This document shows, one piece after another, positions 21,984 to 33,939 of a DNA stretch of 64,000 nucleotides. The notes under the pieces are model-generated. The model searched no databases and was not told the origin of the DNA. It saw only the letters and a program-made list of their open reading frames with translations. The stretch covers positions 1,369,524 to 1,433,523 of the forward strand of contig KQ964245.1 in the NCBI GenBank assembly GCA_001566295.1, given 5' to 3'. A program made the translations under genes and the position numbers. The stretch is from Microdochium bolleyi (taxonomy: Eukaryota; Ascomycota; Sordariomycetes; Xylariales; Microdochiaceae). How positions within the stretch are numbered: the first letter of the stretch is position 1; each line of letters opens with the position of its first letter.

Positions 21984-23920
21984 TCAGATGTCACGGCAAC
22001 CCTTGACGTCTTCTGGGCCGAGATACTTGGTCATGATCGTCTTAAAGTCGTGCTCGTCCACAACAGCTCCGGAGCCGCCACACTTGGCCTTCTTCTGTAA
22101 ATCTGAGCACAGGCCGTCAAGGTCCAGATCGCCGTTTTGCACCTTCGGACAGGTTTGTAGTTTCTCCCTGTGGTGCGCATTAGTACCGTAGCCGACTTCT
22201 AACTTGTTGTCCCCAGAAGGCTCGTACCAGATATTACTGCAGGTCAGAAGCTTCCCATTGTTGTTCATGGTAATCGTGTCCTCCGTCTCCTTTCTCGCGT
22301 CAATTTCTGCAATCAGATTCTTCTTCTTGGGCAAGTTTGGGCTTGATGGCGCGATGTTGTAAGGGGTGGAGAAATCCATCTCGAAAGCGTCATTGAAGAA
22401 ACTGTCGTCGAATGCTGGGTTGGCGAGCACGTTTTCCTGCGGCTCTCGGTAGTCATTGAACAACTGGGGGTCAAACTGGCCACCATTCTGCTGTGACAGC
22501 CAGCCCAGGTTGAAGTCTGCATTCTCTAGGTTACCAAAAGCTATTCCGGTTAGTCCTGGGTGTCTTCGTCGTGTAGAGAAGACGCAACTTACTGTTCAGG
22601 TTGCTCGTCGTCAGAGTCGGCTGCTCCTCGCCAATTGTGGTGAGTGTGTCAAGGGGCTTGAATCCAAGCGGGGATTGAGTGCAAGGCTCTGGAGACGTGC
22701 CACACGATGAGCTCGGACCAGCGTTTGAGTTCGAAGAGGCCGACGGCGAGGCAGTGTTGCCACCATTGATGCTGAAGGATGCAGAGTCCAAGCTTGTCCG
22801 CGAGGCACTGGTGCCAAATAAATTGTCGTACAATGGGCTGTTGTTGTAGAGAGGTGGGGACTTGAGAGTCACGTCCTTGAGCAGCGTATCGGATGAGCTC
22901 CGGCTCTTTGCGTTCCTGGGGCTGGCGTAATCTTTCGACGACGTAGCAGGGCTATTCTGGCTGCCAGTGGTGATTGATGGCGAAGGATAGGTGCGACCAG
23001 TGGAGGACTGCTGGGCGGGAGCAGTCAAGTCTGGCGACGACTGGACGCCACCAAATTTGGGGAACTCGAAGTGGAAGTTGACGTCGCTTAGATTCTGCAG
23101 CGCTGCGGAGCCAAATCCGCTTCGAGCATTGCCTGCTGAGACCGAGCGGCCGCCAGCGTTTGCTTGCGTGAGACGCTTCTTGTACTCGGCGAGTTCAACA
23201 GTCAATTTGTCAATTTGTGCCTTGAGCTGAGCATTCTCGTTGTTGACGGACGTCGAAGCTTTCTCGAGCTCTTCAACCTTTGTCTCCAGATCCGACAGAT
23301 GCTTCTCCTTGCGCTCCCGGAAGGCGCGCTGCGCCGCTCTATTTTGAGCCTTCCTTTTCTGCGAGGTTGTCAGTAGGTGGGAGGCTTTGGTGTGTTCCAA
23401 GCACACGACTTACCGAGGTGGGCTCATTGGTCAATGGTTTCCGGCCAGGTTTCTTCGATGTCTTGCCCTCACTCTCACGTCTCTTGCCCCCGCCTTCCTC
23501 ATCCGCTTCCTCATCGTCATCTGGGTGACTTCTCTTGTCATGTGTTTCCGGCTCTGAAGAGTTAGACTTGGCCTCTTGTTCGCTGTTGGCTGTGGTGGTG
23601 CCAGGCAGGTCACCAATCATCTTGGCTTGATCGCCAGAGACGAAGTCGAAATCGAAATTGTTGTCAACCCCAAGGTCATAATCGTAGTCCAGGAACGGAG
23701 ACTCTTGGACAGAAGTGGGTGCGACAAGGCCATTGTGTTGTAATGCAGGCGAACTGTTATGCAAGGAACTCGGCGACAACGACAGAGGGTCATTGACCAT
23801 AGTCGAAGACGGGTTGGTGTTGGGCTGGTTCGAGGTCAAGGCACGGTACAACAGGTTCTGCTGCTGTGGAGTGAGGATGAACTGAGGCGGGATAGCGCCA
23901 CCATCCTGACTTGAAGCCAT
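21984..23920 (-). CDS. AP1: AP-1/Yap1-type bZIP transcription factor
   Basis: Redox-sensing activator of oxidative-stress genes that enters the nucleus when its Cys pairs are oxidised. Four exons: 23414-23920, 22593-23358, 22228-22540 and 21984-22167, giving 589 residues. The basic region KRKAQNRAAQRAFRERK begins at residue 170 exactly at a splice join, followed by a leucine zipper to about 228. The N-terminal Cys-rich domain has Cys388 and Cys395. The C-terminal domain has Cys525, Cys535, Cys549 and Cys558 plus Cys586, with the family block CPKVQNGDLDLDGLCSDLQKKAKC-like order. I chose ATG 23920; an in-frame ATG at 23989 would add 23 residues. A separate upstream ATG at 23999 opens an overlapping frame. 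Intron 2 has three in-frame acceptors. Family assignment is very strong. Confidence 0.96.
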
Positions 23921-26834
23921 TGCGATTGAGTTGTTTCCGGAAGCGGGAACAAAAAGGCTCAGATTGTGTAGCCGTGAAGTTGTGCGCAAGAATGGTCACG
24001 ATCTATTGAGGACCCGACTGGGGTGGGCAAAATACAATCGGTGCCTCCAGTCCGAGGCGCGGGGCTCGATGAGGCAGCGACGATTGACTGGGGCTATTTG
24101 GTTGGCGTAGTCGCAGTTGTGACGATGCCTTGGGGTATCGTCAAGTTGATGTCGAAGTTGTTGACGGATGGTTTGAGGAGGATGACGGTCGGCCAAGTTG
24201 CCACTTGTACGGAGTACAGAGTGACCCGAGTGTGCCTTGCTCTCAAGGCACGGGGTGGCTGGTCGAAAGACAGTCCAAGGCGCAAGGAAAAGTGCTGCGG
24301 AGGGGAGGGAAGAGCCCTGCAAGTCGATAGTGGCCAGTGTCAGAATCGCACCGGCACGGCTTCGCGCTGTATGCTCCGTGGGATCTGGTGGAAGGTGCTG
24401 GAGTGTCAGGGGGTGGTCAGGGCCTGAGCGGTCCAGAGAGGCGGATGAGTCTGCAGACGCACAGTTGTCGAGTTCACAGCGAGGTGGGCAGGTGACTGGA
24501 TGACGACGACCCTGGGGGGAAGGATAGAGAGGGGTGAAGAAATCCAGGGTGGTTGCCGATTTGTAAGCTCCCTGCAGGGTGCGTTTGCCTAGAGTGAGTC
24601 CAGTGCCCATTCTGGAGTGGCCGAAGAGTCATTGTGGGGCACCACCTTGCTGGGAATCGTGCTCAACCCACCCGACGCTGCTCGGACACAGACATTATCA
24701 GCCCTGCCACTCTGGGGAAGTTCTACATACTGTCACCTGTGCCCTCCTGGATCGAGGCCCATCAGGGACTGGACGAGCTGCTCACGGTGACGGAACCTCA
24801 CTCATCAGCTATCTACCCTACTTAGACACCTGACCTGACTCTGCTCACGGCAGGTACCAAGGCGGCAGGGCATCAGATAAAGCAGGGCTGGGGTCCCCAC
24901 CAAGTGTCGCCACCCGCGTCGACTCCGACATCCATGGATGCTCTCCCGAGCGGCGTGCGCTGTAGGTCGGGTCGGACATAGCGGAGTCAAAAACGTCAAA
25001 GTGCTACACACACCCAACGCCTGGTCTTCGGCAGGGCGCGGCCTCTCTGTCCGGCCTGGCCTCGCCTGCGACTTCGTTAGTGCTTACCTCCCCACCGTGC
25101 GCCATGTATGAGCACTCAACAAGACTTGCACTGTATGCTTTCTTGCTACGCTGCGGACGCTCTAGACTGCGCGATCAGCAGAGATCAGTTGTTGTTTTCC
25201 TCGAGGCACCCAACATCGCGCTCAGTGTCACCCTCAAAGCTGTTGCGGTGGCAAGGTTTGTCCACAGGCATCCCTGCGCCTGCTGGGAATATGTACGTCC
25301 AAAAAAAGATGGGTGCTGAAGACCAAGCATGTAGAAGAGTTTGCACCACCGGCTCCGATGCGCAAGTTCGGCGTTGTGGAATCGTGTTCTGTCGTAGCAA
25401 ACATGTGTCAATGTACCATAAGAACGACGATGATTATCCCGTGAACTCAGTCTGGCATTGGCGGAACGCTGTGCACAGTGGAGCTATTCCTACCTACCAT
25501 TGCATCTGCAAACCTCAGAATCATGTGGGCGACGTTCTATCGCAGTAAAGAAGAAATGACCATGAGGACTGAACTTAAGTTTTTCTCGAGGTCCGGCCGA
25601 TACTCGGCAGGACGTCCAAAGATAGCGGGTGAAAATTGTTCACACAATTAGTGCATTTCGCCGAGCTACTTGACTCTCAATGAAGCACAACCACAATAAG
25701 TCAAAGCAGGAAAGAGTCATTGTCACATTAATGTCACCCGGTTCGCATGCGAAAACGCTACGCCACGCCGTCACTGTCTAGATGTATGATCGCGCTGCAG
25801 ACGCCCGTCCCTAGTGCACCTAGGTAGGTGACATTGTACACACGGGTGCGAGCTGGAGCACACGGCAGCGTACCATGTGATTTTCTTCTCTGATGGGGAG
25901 CGCCTATATATATCATCAATCAGTCGCGCGGGTTCTGGACCTGTCAAGTCGGAATTCCTACCGAGCCGAATAAACACGTATGTGAGGATCGTACCTAATT
26001 GTGCTTTCTTGGATAGGTCAGGATGGTATATCCTTATACTTACATACCTTAAGGTACTGACCTTGGGTACTGAAGTACCTAGTTTATGCAACAAGCTTGT
26101 ACGACTGGCAAGCCTATGACGATCGTTCGCTTGCTTGGCCAAGATAGTCTGAGAAAGTTCAATTTATTCCACGATCATGTCATTTAGTCGATTTTTGATT
26201 ATTTCAAGTAAGCACGAACGCAATAAATACAAATGGTTCTCGTAGACAGCCAACCACTACGGCACTTCATAGATATATCTTCTATCATTTTTGGAGAAGA
26301 GCGGCTAGGAAATCTGAGGGAGAGAAGGGAGATGGCCTGCGGCATACGCCGAGATCTGAGACCATTCGGTTTTGTGCTGCAGGATGCATGGAATGCTGCT
26401 CCGATGCCGTTGCGACTTTCCCATGCATGTGCCGTTCGCAGAAGCCCAGCCCATTGGGCCCCGCTTTTTGACACTCCCGCGCCGGACTTGGCCAGCACAT
26501 CCCTCCAAATACTCCACTCCTGGCACATCGAGCGATTGAGGGGCGGCCACGCTGGACCCGATGGGGAGGGCACGAGTGGTTGCTCGTGCGTCCACACCGT
26601 CAACTCCAAGGGGTCACCCATTCTCTAGCTCATCAACACATCCAGGGGCAGCAGTGAAGCGATCGGGCTGGCTGGTCTCTGCCAACATACGATAACATCT
26701 GACACCCAATACTCTTTGTCAGCACCGTGACCTCTTACGTCGGGGACGCGCAGGCACGCTCTCCTATTCACCCCCGCACCCAACATCAGGCACCGCTGTG
26801 GACTCGCTCGCCCGACCACCGCAAGTGCGTCATC
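23921..26834. other. Divergent intergenic region between AP-1 and the BSD gene
   Basis: About 2.9 kb, probably including a long AP-1 leader. Small open frames have no recognisable product. It holds palindromic ACCTAGGT/ACCTTAAGGT-type words near 25817-25830 and 26045-26056 in a locally AT-rich part. Confidence 0.5.
26045..26056. repeat. 12-bp perfect palindrome of the TACCTTAAGGTA type
   Basis: TACCTTAAGGTA is self-complementary and is followed within 40 nt by GGTACTGAAGTACC, another inverted pair. Related words appear at 25817-25830 and 44371-44393. Function unknown. Confidence 0.6.
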
Positions 26835-28298
26835 ATGGATCTTGCATACGACAACATCGCCAAGGAGGCTCTGCCTGAGGACCAGAAGGAGGATCAGCAG
26901 GCTTCGACATCCAAGGTACAGGAGAGAAGGCCGACACTGAACGATGAGGTCCAGGATGTCTACAGAGCCTTCGCTACCAGCTCCTGGGGAACCTGGTTTG
27001 GAGGCCAGGTCAGCAACGTTGTCAAGCAGGTATGAACCACAGAGCTCCCGTGCTGCCCGCTTCCACCGTCATACCATGCACTGACGACCTCTACGCAACA
27101 ACCAGGGCCAAACCGTTCTGCAGGAAGCTCAGAAAGAGGCCGTGTCACTCAGTGCCGACGCAACCAGGCAAATTGCTACCCTTCGATCCCGTGCGTTCTC
27201 GGTCAACACTGCTCCGGCACCGGCAGAGGCATCGACCTCAGAAACCGACAGAGACGGCGGTGACACGACCCCAACGAGAGCCACCTCCGGAGAGACGGGC
27301 TCCGACAGCGGATTCCTGTCCAAGGTCCAGGCAGAGGCCACCAAGAGGTGGAAAGACATCCAGCGCGCTGAGGACGCTGCGGACGAGAAGCTCATGGAGC
27401 TGGGCGGCTTCATCTTCAATGTTGTCAAGCAGAGCATTGAGATCCAGCCCGGGACCTCCGAGGGGTCGTCGCAGGGCGCAAGATTCGAGAGCAAGGACGA
27501 GTCTGGAAAGCGCGTGATACACACTTCCAGATTTGATGCACAGCTCCACGTCATTCATACGACCGAGAAGGGGTTCACTGAAGACCCCCCTGAGACTACC
27601 GACTACAAGACCTGGGCCAAGGAGTTCGACATTGATGAGAAGACGGGGAGTATCAGTGCCGACCTTGCCAAGTACCCCGACCTGCGAGCGACAATGGAGA
27701 AGGTCGTCCCTGATACCGTCCCTTACGCCGACTTCTGGAAACGCTACTACTTCCTCAGGCGCAGCGTCGAAGCCGCCGAGGAGCGACGACGAGATCTGCT
27801 GAAAGGTCAGTACCTGGCAGGCCATGGAGTACGGTTTATGAGCTTACGCTAACCTTTTCCCCTGATAATTTAGCCGCTTCAGCTGAGGAAGAAGTCAAGT
27901 GGGACGATGAGGATTCAGATGACGACGATGAATCTGACGACGATGACTCGGACGACGATGACTCTGACGATGATTCTGATGATGACACAACCCCCGCCAA
28001 GAAGACGACACCTACGCCCACTACAGCACCAAAGCCTGCAAGACCTTTGTCAAGTGCGTCGTCCGCAACGATTCAACCTGTAGCGGCTGCTGCTGCTACT
28101 TCTCCACCGGTCACCACCCCCAAGAAAGATCAGACAAAGGCACCCGAGGGCCGCAAGTCCAACGACGAGAAGTCACAGGCTGACAGCGACACGAGTTACG
28201 ACGTCGTTGGCGCCCGGTCTGGAGTGACAAGCCAAGCTCCTAACAGCCCGAAGGACTCCCGCAAGGGCGACGACAGTGACGACGATGAATGGGAGTAA
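26835..28298 (+). CDS. BSD-domain protein with acidic tail
   Basis: Three exons, 26835-27029, 27106-27805 and 27874-28298, give 439 residues. Splice joins keep frame (VVKQ/GQTVLQ and LLK/AAS). The ATG at 26835 (ATCATGG) fits better than the in-frame ATG-less upstream extension. Residues about 225-285 match a BSD domain, with the hallmark aromatic block FWKRYYF near its end; BSD domains occur in TFIIH p62, synapse-associated proteins and yeast Dos2. The N-terminal part has amphipathic helices with repeated VVKQ segments. After the BSD domain comes a run of Asp/Ser/Glu, then a Thr/Pro/Ala-rich disordered tail ending DDDEWE. Specific function is not known from sequence. Confidence 0.88.
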
Positions 28299-28613
28299 TA
28301 GCACCTGGCATTCTTCAGTCATTTTTGGATTTGTGGCCTCTGCCTAGGAGTTTGACCATTGATATTTTCCGGGATTCACACTTGGCGTTTGTTCGTGACG
28401 GGCGAGCTTAGTCGTCGGTGCAGTGCTCGAGGCACATCTTTCCCACAGCGCTGTTGCGATTGTGTATATCGATAGTCTTGCAATCAATTCACGACCTGGA
28501 AGCTTTAACAAGCTTGAATGCCGTGTGGCCTCAGTGCTGCCAGCTATAATTCGCCCAGACTATTGCACTACTTTTGTATCCTTGGGGTATATGTCCTGCT
28601 CGCCACGTCATCT
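28299..28613. other. Convergent 3' region
   Basis: About 315 nt between the BSD gene and TSR2. Nothing recognised beyond probable 3' untranslated sequence. Confidence 0.5.
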
Positions 28614-29358
28614 CTACCTCTTCTTGCGCGAAACCTTGGTGAAACCGTCCTCGTCTACCTCTGGCTCCTCTTTCTCTTTGGGGGCTTTTGCCAGTGCTGG
28701 GGCCTCATCCATGTCGATATCACTATCTCCGTCCTCGTCATCCTCGTCCGCGCTCTCCCAGTCTGTGTCCTGGTCCGGGTCTGCTGCCTGTTGCATGACG
28801 ATCTTCTTGCCTTTGCCGGCCTCCCACCTCGTCCGTAGCTTGTTGACCTCCTCAAAATTGCCCTTGGCGCATTGCGCGCGCACCCGCATAACCTGCTCGG
28901 CCGTCTCGAATCCGGTGTCATCGTCGACGTTGACGTCGAACTCGTCAAGCATGACCTGCAGAAGCGTCGTCTCGATTTCCTCTAGCTCCGGCTCTTCTGG
29001 CACCGCCGCCGCCGCCGCTGATTGTGACTTGGTCGCGGCTGGTGTCGCCGATGTGGAGGTTGCGGTGGTTGTGGTGGTCGGCTTCTTGGCGAGGTCGATG
29101 AACGAGGGGAACATGTCGACGATGACGCCTGCGAGCCAGTCGCGCTTGTCTGCGGCGTCACCGTCACCCCAGTTGTTCTGCACCGCGAGGGTGAGGGCGG
29201 GCCATAGATGCAGCGTGATCGCGACGCCTTGCTCGAAGTTGTTCTGCCGGATCTCTGTGGTCGCGCGTGGGCTTGTCAGTCCCTGTATACACAACCTTGC
29301 AGGTCCATCTGCGTGCCTGTCGCAGTTACATACCCGGCGAGGGCTCTGTTGACGCCAT
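28614..29358 (-). CDS. TSR2: Pre-rRNA-processing protein TSR2
   Basis: Chaperone (escortin) that carries Rps26 to pre-40S ribosomes in yeast. Two exons, 29334-29358 (25 nt) and 28614-29254, give 221 residues. Exon 1 encodes MASTEPSP and is joined by GTATGT and CACAG, with branch-like CTGAC, to EIRQNNFEQGVA. The hallmark region FEQGVAITLHLWPALTLAV followed by WGDGDAADKRDWLAG lies at about residues 13-48. A low-complexity Thr/Ala linker separates it from a second conserved helix pair ending near EEVNKLRTRWEAGKGKKIV. The C-terminus is highly acidic, as in the family, and ends in KVSRKKR. The short first exon is an inference from splice sites; the rest is certain. Confidence 0.92.
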
Positions 29359-30233
29359 AATTCCAGTGTGGTGATGTGCTGTGCAGAACCAACCCTTGCG
29401 ACTGTTGATACTTGATCGAGCGTTGGAGGGGCAATCCAAAAAAGTGACCGCAGAGAGCCCCCACCTAGCTTCAATTTTCTGCCACGCCATTGCTACTTGC
29501 ACGCGGATCGACCAAGCATGTGGCCGAGAGCGCCTCTGCCATGCTAGACCACCTGCCTCAAACGCTCCACGTCGATGCACACTGTTGCATGCGTGCACAA
29601 AAAGAACAGCCCGGCCAGCCCCAGTCGCGCGTGGATAACTACGAGAACCTTAAAATGAAGGAGCCACTTCCCAGCCTCGGCCCCTCTCACAGTCCTGATC
29701 CTTTTCGGGGTCGTGTCGATGCTTGCAGGAAGTGATCCCCACCTAATAGAGGCCAGCAGGTGAAGCAGGAGCCAACCAGAGCTCTGTGGGGTCGCATTTC
29801 AGGGGCTGCGATTCCCGTGCCGCCTCATCGACAACCATGATGTCACGGGGCTGAAATTGGACTGCACAAGCGCCGCTATCGAGAAGCGTGTGGTTGCTCC
29901 CCATCGTGTTGCTGCCGGAACACCGCCTTATCCGGCACCGAGTTCCTTTGTTTGCTTTTTGTGTCGTCCGTGGAGCTTTCTGTGCTGCAAAAACTTACAG
30001 TCGTGCTCAGTACGGCATACTTCCTTCGCATTGCAGCATTCTGCTTGTCTGCTTGCTTCAATTCCTTCCTTGGGCCGCCCTGGCGCGTCTTGCTTCGTGA
30101 TAGCTTCACAAGCAGTTTTTCAACATTTCGCAGTTGTCGGCTGCGCATCATCGGCGCAGCCGTCCCTCACACACTGCTTTACGTTTCGCTCACCTACATT
30201 AGCGCTCATTCAGGCACGGCTTGATTCGACACC
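29359..30233. other. Divergent intergenic region, TSR2 and the alpha/beta hydrolase
   Basis: About 875 nt serving as promoter for both genes. No supportable coding sequence or recognised element. Confidence 0.5.
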
Positions 30234-33200
30234 ATGAATACCGCCACTGTATCTATGGCGGTCACGCCTACAGTACTTTCCACCTTCGTCAATCATGTAC
30301 GTTAGGCTGTCTTGTCTAGCCGCTCGGCGCCAGTACCGGGCAGTGTACAGGCTCTTGGGATTGTAGAATACCTAACCTCAAGCTAATCTGTCCATGGCGC
30401 GAACGTCTGTAGTATCTGAACCGCAAGCCATTGCACCAACGCCCAACGGCCCACCTCTCCTACGACGAAGGACTGCACCTAATCCGCTCTTTTCTGCGCT
30501 TCGCTTCGCACCACTCCGTCGAGGACCTTCAGGCCTTCACCGCGCAATGGGTCCCACATCCGCAATGGGTCAAGGTGGAAGACGTGTCGATCCCCGAGGC
30601 CAAGCTTGACGAGGCCGCCGCGGCTCTGATCCGGCAGCTGGGTCCGGACGGTATCCGCAAGGTCGGCGGCAAGAACTGGTGGCAATGGCGTCGGCCTGGC
30701 AAGCCGCTCGCCGCGGAGTGGATCGAGATGAAGGCCGACTATCAAGCGCGCAAGAAGTCAGGCACGCCTTGCAACAGGGTCATGCTCTATGTCCACGGGG
30801 GCGCGTACTTCTTCGGTTCCGTCGGCGAGCACCGCTACCAGATGCAGAGACACGCGCGCAAGCTCAAGGCGCGGGTGTTTGCCCCTGAGTATCGCCTCGC
30901 GCCGCAGTTCCCATTCCCCTGCGGCCTGCAGGATTGTCTGGCTGCGTATCTGCATCTCCTGACGGTCCAGGATCCCAGTACTATTATTCTTGCTGGCGAC
31001 TCAGCGGGAGGCGGCATGGTCGTCAGCTTACTCGTGATCATGAGGGATCAGGGTATCCCTCTCCCTGCCGGCGCAGTTCTAATCAGTCCGTGGGTTGACC
31101 TCACGCATTCTTTCCCTAGTCTCTCCGGAGATGCACCCATGGATTATATCCCAACATACGGCTTCCACCATAAGCCATCAGCAGCCTGGCCCCCTCTCAA
31201 CGATGACCAGTACGAGCTCCTGAAGCAGCAGGTGGACAAGCAGGCTGCGCTGGGGCAGACAAAGCTTACGAAGCCCGAGTCTGTGGATATGAAGCGCCTG
31301 GCCAAGGATTTGGAGAACCTGGGCGACAACAAGAACGGCGATGCCAGCGTGCCGTCTTTCCTCAAGATCAATATTGATGGAAAGGACATTGAGCTCAAGG
31401 ATCAGATCCAGGTATGCTAGGCCTCCCCGAACAGCAGCCCACGGTGATAATATTGTGATACTTGTTGCTAATCTCGCAACGTGTTAGATGTACACCACCA
31501 ACGATCTTCTCAACCACCCACTCGTCAGCCCTGTCATGCAGCCAACTCTCGGCGGCCTCCCCCCTTTGCTGATCATGACTGGTGGTGGCGAGATCCTCCG
31601 CGATGAGCAGGTTTACCTCGCCCACAAATGCGCCAACCCTATGAAGTATGCCTTGCCGGATGTACAGATGAATGATGCGGCACGTGAGCAGCTTGCCCGC
31701 TATAAGCCAACGGACGTCCAACTTCAGCTTTGGGAAGACATGTGCCATGTTGGCCCAACGCTCAGCTTCACGCGGCCTGCCAAGTACATGTTCCGCTCGG
31801 CAGCTCAGTTTGGTGCCTGGGCACTGGCCCGGGCTCAGAAGACCGAAATCGAGATTCTTGACGACGATGACATCTCTATCATCTCCAGTTCCGAGGACTC
31901 AGACGAAGAGTCCCGGAAGGGCAAAAAGAACACCGAGGCAGAGAGTAAAGAAGAGACTGGCTCCCCGCTGGTTCCTGTGAGCACCGTCGGAAAAGCGGGG
32001 GATCCTCTACCCGCTTTCAAGCGGCACATGATCCGCCAGCGTGTCGATCGACACGGCCGCATCTCTGCCATGGAGCCGGAAGCCGAAATCGAGGCTTGCA
32101 ACCTTGCTCCCGAGTCCATCGGTGTGGTGAAGGAAGGCCCCGTCCGGAAGTGGCTTGAGACGCGGCGCCAGTGGGACAGCCGCTTCGGTAGCGCCAGCGC
32201 CAAGGTACATAAGAAGAGACTTAAGGAGATGGTTGCCGGCTATGAACTGTTCGAGGGCGAGCACCCACCGCCGAGCTCGATGGCTGCCCGCAGGCGCGCA
32301 GGCGAGAAGGTGCCTGAGCAGAAGAAGAAGAAGAGCATGGGTCTTGCTCTATGGTCCCTTTGGGGATCTAAGCACGATGAGCAGACAGTCATCCGAGAAG
32401 AGCAGGCAGACAAGGCTCCAGAGGTGAAAGTGGCCAGTACAGACGAGGGGCAGGGTGCTCGATCGCCAAGCGATTTGGCGAAACAAGCTGAGGCCATCAA
32501 GGGGCGGGAAAGGAGCAAGTCTAGATCACGCGTAGTCAAGGACGAGAACCAAACTGGCTCTACTCATGACGCTAGCGATGCCGACGAAAGACATATGGTC
32601 GCGGCTCTTGCTGCTCACCGAGCACAAGTGGAGGGCGGTGTGCAAGACACGACGACTCCGGAAGCAGACACGCAGCCAAGCGCCAATGGCCGACTATTGA
32701 CGCCGGACTACCAACCTCCAGAGCTCGGCGTCACAGGCAAGCGACCTAAGGTCGGCGGCATCGCTGTTCCTTTCACTCTCAAGAAGGAAGCAGACACGGC
32801 AAGCATGATCACACTGACCAGCCAGACCGACGGTCAATCCATCATAAGCCCGCTGCCTCCACTAGAGGGATCAAGGGATGCTGAGATCGATCCCCTCGCT
32901 CAGCACGAGAGACTCAACACCAGTGCCGCTGCCGTCGCGATGGTCAATGAAAAGGCTGCTGTCGAAGTTGTCCAGCCAGAAGACGTCAAGAAGGGAACAA
33001 CGACCAACAGCGACCTGAAGGTCACTGAGCAGGAGCAAGCTTTGACACCGCAGACCCAGACACCACAAAACGCAGCCTCCGAGCCTACCGCTGCTGCCAC
33101 ATCTGCCGTCGATGCCGAAAACTCGGACGACGCAGAGACACCAAAAGCGAATGCCGAACCCCTTGCAACGCCAGCCAGCGAGTATTTTGGTGTACCGGTC

Positions 33201-33293
33201 ATGCAGGGCGGTGTCGTGGTCCAGGGGAGTGGCGAGAGGCCTCCTCTGGAGTCGTTCGTCACTGCTCAAGAGGATCTGCCCATGGCTAAATGA
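30234..33293 (+). CDS. HSL-type alpha/beta hydrolase (lipase/esterase) with long C-terminal tail
   Basis: Predicted carboxylester hydrolase of the hormone-sensitive-lipase (fold-3) family. Three exons, 30234-30296, 30413-31411 and 31488-33293, give 955 residues. Oxyanion-hole HGGAYF starts at His149, the nucleophile is Ser218 in GDSAGG, and the likely acid and base are Asp393 in EILRDE and His441 in MCHVGP. Between Ser218 and Asp393 lies a charged insertion of roughly 90 residues. The catalytic part ends near residue 470. The remaining about 480 residues are unusual for an esterase. They contain an acidic Ser/Glu block, a conserved-looking basic block (KRHMIRQRVDRHGRISAMEP), a KKKKSMGLALWSLWG segment (about 631-647) that could contact membrane or lipid droplets, and a Thr/Ala/Glu-rich disordered end. 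Family is strong; substrate and location are inference. Confidence 0.92.
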
Positions 33294-33939
33294 TCTGACG
33301 ATCAAAAATACCATCCAATACCTAGTACACGATACCCCAGACTTTCCTTGGTTCACCACACGCATTAGCTCTTTTACTTCGTTCAGTATCTCATAGCCAG
33401 TTTTTTGGTGAAGGACCATGGCAGTATACATATACCCGTAGCCGATAGTAGTATCTCATAATATAGGAACAGCATACAATAGAAACTGGCTGCGAGACAT
33501 CGCAAATTATAGGGGACTTTTAGGCTACTGAGTTCGAGAGCACAACCTCGTCCACTGCAGAACTACGAGGACGCAAGTGTCTTTGTGTTCTAGATTTTCC
33601 CCTTCGTGATATACATAAAATACAATAAACTATGACTGCTTCTTTGTGACAGACATGCCGACGCTGTCGAGCGAGGGTGCGTGTTGGGATCCTTAAAGTC
33701 TCTGACTTATCATGGCCTGCCTGCATGTGTATGCCTCAAGCTCGCGCCAATGGTTTGAGGAGCACGGAGACATTTGCAGATTCTTCCACCGCAGCGTTTA
33801 GGAATCTTCGCATCACGCTTCAACCCTGAGACTTCGTCTCCATGCAAGTCGTTGCCGCTCCGTCATGCTTTGTCCTCTGCCCTACCCTGGTCGTATAAGA
33901 TATCATCGATGCTGGCAACTCGCGAGTGATGTTCTCCGC
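33294..33939. other. Convergent 3' region
   Basis: About 645 nt, locally AT-rich, between the hydrolase and mL41 genes. No gene or repeat recognised. Confidence 0.5.

Noticed and set aside
26199..26621. 140-codon minus-strand frame between AP-1 and the BSD gene
   Set aside because: No domain, several overlapping frames on both strands, and an AT-rich surround.
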